Positions 60,001 through 64,000 of a DNA stretch of 64,000 nucleotides are shown here, one piece after another. Made by a program: the position numbers and the translations under genes. The stretch is from Mesostigma viride (taxonomy: Eukaryota > Streptophyta > Mesostigmatophyceae > Mesostigmatales > Mesostigmataceae): contig RPFO01000131.1 of NCBI GenBank assembly GCA_009746045.1, positions 62,001 through 126,000 of the forward strand, in the 5' to 3' direction. Within the stretch, counting starts at the first letter, position 1. Each line of letters opens with the position of its first letter. The notes beneath the pieces were generated by a model. That model did no database searches. It had not been told where the DNA came from and worked only from the letters and a program-made list of their open reading frames with translations.

Positions 60001-63000
60001 AGCCACTTACCAACACAGGAACCAGCCACTTACCAACACAGGAACCAGCCACTTACCAACACAGGAACCAGCCACTTACCAACACAGGAACCAGCCACGC
60101 TTCAACACAGGAACCAGCCACTTACCAACACAGGAACCAGCCACTTACCAACACAGGAACCAGCCACTTACCAACACAGGAACCAGCCACTTACCAACAC
60201 AGGAACCAGCCACGCTTCAACACAGGAACCAGCCACTTACCAACACAGGAACCAGCCACTTACCAACACAGGAACCAGCCACTTATCAACACAGGAACCA
60301 GCCACTTACCAACACAGGAACCAGCCACTTACCAACACAGGAACCAGCCACTTACCAACACAGGAACCAGCCACTTACCAACACAGGAACCAGCCACGCT
60401 TCAACACAGGAACCAGCCACTTACCAACACAGGAACCAGCCACTTACCAACACAGGAACCAGCCACTTACCAACACAGGAACCAGCCACTTATCAACACA
60501 GGAACCAGCCACTTACCAACACAGGAACCAGCCACTTACCAACACAGGAACCAGCCACTTACCAACACAGGAACCAGCCACTTACCAACACAGGAACCAG
60601 CCACTTACCAACACAGGAACCAGCCACGCTTCAACACAGGAACCAGCCACTTACCAACACAGGAACCAGCCACTTACCAACACAGGAACCAGCCACTTAT
60701 CAACACAGGAACCAGCCACTTACCAACACAGGAACCAGCCACTTATCAACACAGGAACCAGCCACTTACCAACACAGGAACCAGCCACTTACCAACACAG
60801 GAACCAGCCACTTACCAACACAGGAACCAGCCACTTATCAACACAGGAACCAGCCACGCTTCAACACAGGAACCAGCCACTTACCAACACAGGAACCAGC
60901 CACTTACCAACACAGGAACCAGCCACGCTTCAACACAGGAACCAGCCACTTACCAACACAGGAACCAGCCACTTACCAACACAGGAACCAGCCACTTACC
61001 AACACAGGAACCAGCCACTTACCAACACAGGAACCAGCCACTTACCAACACAGGAACCAGCCACTTATCAACACAGGAACCAGCCACTTACCAACACAGG
61101 AACCAGCCACTTATCAACACAGGAACCAGCCACTTACCAACACAGGAACCAGCCACTTACCAACACAGGAACCAGCCACTTACCAACACAGGAACCAGCC
61201 ACTTACCAACACAGGAACCAGCCACTTACCAACACAGGAACCAGCCACTTACCAACACAGGAACCAGCCACTTACCAACACAGGAACCAGCCACTTACCA
61301 ACACAGGAACCAGCCACTTACCAACACAGGAACCAGCCACTTACCAACACAGGAACCAGCCACTTATCAACACAGGAACCAGCCACTTACCAACACAGGA
61401 ACCAGCCACTTATCAACACAGGAACCAGCCACTTACCAACACAGGAACCAGCCACTTACCAACACAGGAACCAGCCACTTACCAACACAGGAACCAGCCA
61501 CTTACCAACACAGGAACCAGCCACTTACCAACACAGGAACCAGCCACTTACCAACACAGGAACCAGCCACTTACCAACACAGGAACCAGCCACTTATCAA
61601 CACAGGAACCAGCCACTTACCAACACAGGAACCAGCCACTTACCAACACAGGAACCAGCCACTTACCAACACAGGAACCAGCCACTTATCAACACAGGAA
61701 CCAGCCACTTACCAACACAGGAACCAGCCACTTACCAACACAGGAACCAGCCACTTATCAACACAGGAACCAGCCACTTACCAACACAGGAACCAGCCAC
61801 GCTTCAACACAGGAACCAGCCACTTACCAACACAGGAACCAGCCACTCACCAACACAGGAACCAGCCACTTACCAACACAGGAACCAGCCACTTACCAAC
61901 ACAGGAACCAGCCACTTACCAACACAGGAACCAGCCACTTACCAACACAGGAACCAGCCACTTATCAACACAGGAACCAGCCACTTACCAACACAGGAAC
62001 CAGCCACTTATCAACACAGGAACCAGCCACTTACCAACACAGGAACCAGCCACTTACCAACACAGGAACCAGCCACTTACCAACACAGGAACCAGCCACT
62101 TATCAACACAGGAACCAGCCACGCTTCAACACAGGAACCAGCCACTTACCAACACAGGAACCAGCCACTTACCAACACAGGAACCAGCCACTTACCAACA
62201 CAGGAACCAGCCACTTATCAACACAGGAACCAGCCACTTACCAACACAGGAACCAGCCACTTACCAACACAGGAACCAGCCACTTACCAACACAGGAACC
62301 AGCCACTTATCAACACAGGAACCAGCCACGCTTCAACACAGGAACCAGCCACTTACCAACACAGGAACCAGCCACTTACCAACACAGGAACCAGCCACTT
62401 ACCAACACAGGAACCAGCCACTTACCAACACAGGAACCAGCCACTTACCAACACAGGAACCAGCCACTTATCAACACAGGAACCAGCCACTTACCAACAC
62501 AGGAACCAGCCACTTATCAACACAGGAACCAGCCACTTACCAACACAGGAACCAGCCACTTACCAACACAGGAACCAGCCACTTACCAACACAGGAACCA
62601 GCCACTTACCAACACAGGAACCAGCCACTTACCAACACAGGAACCAGCCACTTACCAACACAGGAACCAGCCACTTACCAACACAGGAACCAGCCACGCT
62701 TCAACACAGGAACCAGCCACTTACCAACACAGGAACCAGCCACTTACCAACACAGGAACCAGCCACTTATCAACACAGGAACCAGCCACTTACCAACACA
62801 GGAACCAGCCACTTATCAACACAGGAACCAGCCACTTACCAACACAGGAACCAGCCACTTACCAACACAGGAACCAGCCACTTACCAACACAGGAACCAG
62901 CCACTTACCAACACAGGAACCAGCCACTTACCAACACAGGAACCAGCCACTTACCAACACAGGAACCAGCCACTTACCAACACAGGAACCAGCCACTTAC

Positions 63001-64000
63001 CAACACAGGAACCAGCCACTTATCAACACAGGAACCAGCCACTCACCAACACAGGAACCAGCCACTTACCAACACAGGAACCAGCCACTTACCAACACAG
63101 GAACCAGCCACTTACCAACACAGGAACCAGCCACTTACCAACACAGGAACCAGCCACTTATCAACACAGGAACCAGCCACTTACCAACACAGGAACCAGC
63201 CACTTACCAACACAGGAACCAGCCACGCTTCAACACAGGAACCAGCCACTTACCAACACAGGAACCAGCCACTTACCAACACAGGAACCAGCCACTTACC
63301 AACACAGGAACCAGCCACTTATCAACACAGGAACCAGCCACTTACCAACACAGGAACCAGCCACTTACCAACACAGGAACCAGCCACTTACCAACACAGG
63401 AACCAGCCACTTACCAACACAGGAACCAGCCACTCACCAACACAGGAACCAGCCACTTACCAACACAGGAACCAGCCACTTACCAACACAGGAACCAGCC
63501 ACTTACCAACACAGCAACCAGCCACTTACCAACACAGGAACCAGCCACTTACCAACACAGGAACCAGCCACTTACCAACACAGGAACCAGCCACTTACCA
63601 ACACAGGAACCAGCCACTTACCAACACAGGAACCAGCCACTTACCAACACAGGAACCAGCCACTTACCAACACAGGAACCAGCCACTTACCAACACAGGA
63701 ACCAGCCACTTACCAACACAGGAACCAGCCACTTACCAACACAGGAACCAGCCACTTACCAACACAGGAACCAGCCACTTACCAACACAGGAACCAGCCA
63801 CTTACCAACACAGGAACCAGCCACTTACCAACACAGGAACCAGCCACTTACCAACACAGGAACCAGCCACGTACCAACACAGGAACCAGCCACTTACCAA
63901 CACAGGAACCAGCCACTTACCAACACAGGAACCAGCCACTTACCAACACAGGAACCAGCCACTTACCAACACAGGAACCAGCCACGCTTCAACACAGGAA
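57036..64000. repeat. 23-bp satellite array, ~300 copies, open at the window end
   Basis: The unit is ACTTACCAACACAGGAACCAGCC with strict 23-bp spacing. Variants are ACTTATCAAC, ACTCACCAAC, ACGTACCAAC, ACGCTTCAAC and CAGCAACC. The CGCTTC variant recurs at multiples of 23 bp: 59981, 60096, 60211 (115 apart), then 60395, 60625, 60855. This suggests higher-order units. The long open frame across its start follows from 23 not being divisible by 3 and the lack of stops in the unit. The array begins about 260 bp upstream of the NARS exon at 56774 and fills what should be an intron. Confidence 0.97.

Overview
This is a GC-rich nuclear window from a eukaryote. Introns are frequent and bounded by GT/AG, microsatellites and satellites are large, and non-LTR retrotransposon debris is abundant. 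Three things point to the green plant lineage: a chloroplast RNA-maturation factor of the HCF107/Mbb1 family, a secreted protein with a root-cap-like domain, and an interstitial run of the plant-type telomere repeat (CCTAAAC/TTTAGGG). Fusion of a cyanobacterial-style anchor domain to a root-cap-like domain would suit a streptophyte alga or another early-diverging green lineage, but I cannot name the species.

Layout. At 0.7-2.2 kb lie two exons of a minus-strand EGF-repeat gene separated by an intronic 50-bp satellite. At 3.9-11.7 kb is a complete eight-exon HCF107-like gene (+); nearly every exon starts at a HAT-repeat boundary, and its introns carry a retroelement fragment and microsatellites. 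At 12-13 kb are retroelement tails. At 13.2-22.9 kb is a cluster of four protein genes: two intron-less F-box-like paralogues (13213-13884 minus, 16547-17182 plus), an intron-less Cys-rich zinc-binding candidate (14889-16076 minus) and a RING/zinc-finger gene (17890-22711 plus). They share palindromic promoter blocks and TATA-like boxes, and two of them share a 3' UTR. The RING gene is interrupted inside an exon by a 3.28-kb CACTA-type transposon.

At 22.9-29.5 kb are LINE-type ORF1 and RT pieces, one joined to telomere repeats. At 29.7-31.9 kb is a 2.1-kb element with A1-B1A2-B2 split direct repeats, the layout of PAT/Kangaroo-type tyrosine-recombinase retrotransposons. At 32.0-38.1 kb is a poorly understood minus-strand multi-exon locus with a near-perfect 41-bp hairpin in a probable intron. 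At 39.9-41.6 kb is a three-exon secreted protein (choice-of-anchor E-like plus root-cap-like). From 42.0 to 52.2 kb is a graveyard of LINE RT and ORF1 copies on both strands. At 52.4-53.4 kb is a (CCGT)n block of over 900 bp. At 54.25-56.77 kb are the last four exons of an asparaginyl-tRNA synthetase (-). From 57.04 kb to the window end is a 23-bp satellite of about 300 copies that seems to lie inside an intron of that gene.

How the parts work together: the host genes are unrelated housekeeping, plastid and cell-surface functions. The retroelements, in contrast, look like a connected set. Several families end in the same signature, a small GC-rich hairpin followed by a run of AATT/ATTTA units, and ORF1-type and RT-type pieces occur separately, which suggests separate elements sharing one 3'-end recognition system. 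All exon joins below were checked by hand for splice dinucleotides and codon phase; no transcript or database search was available.
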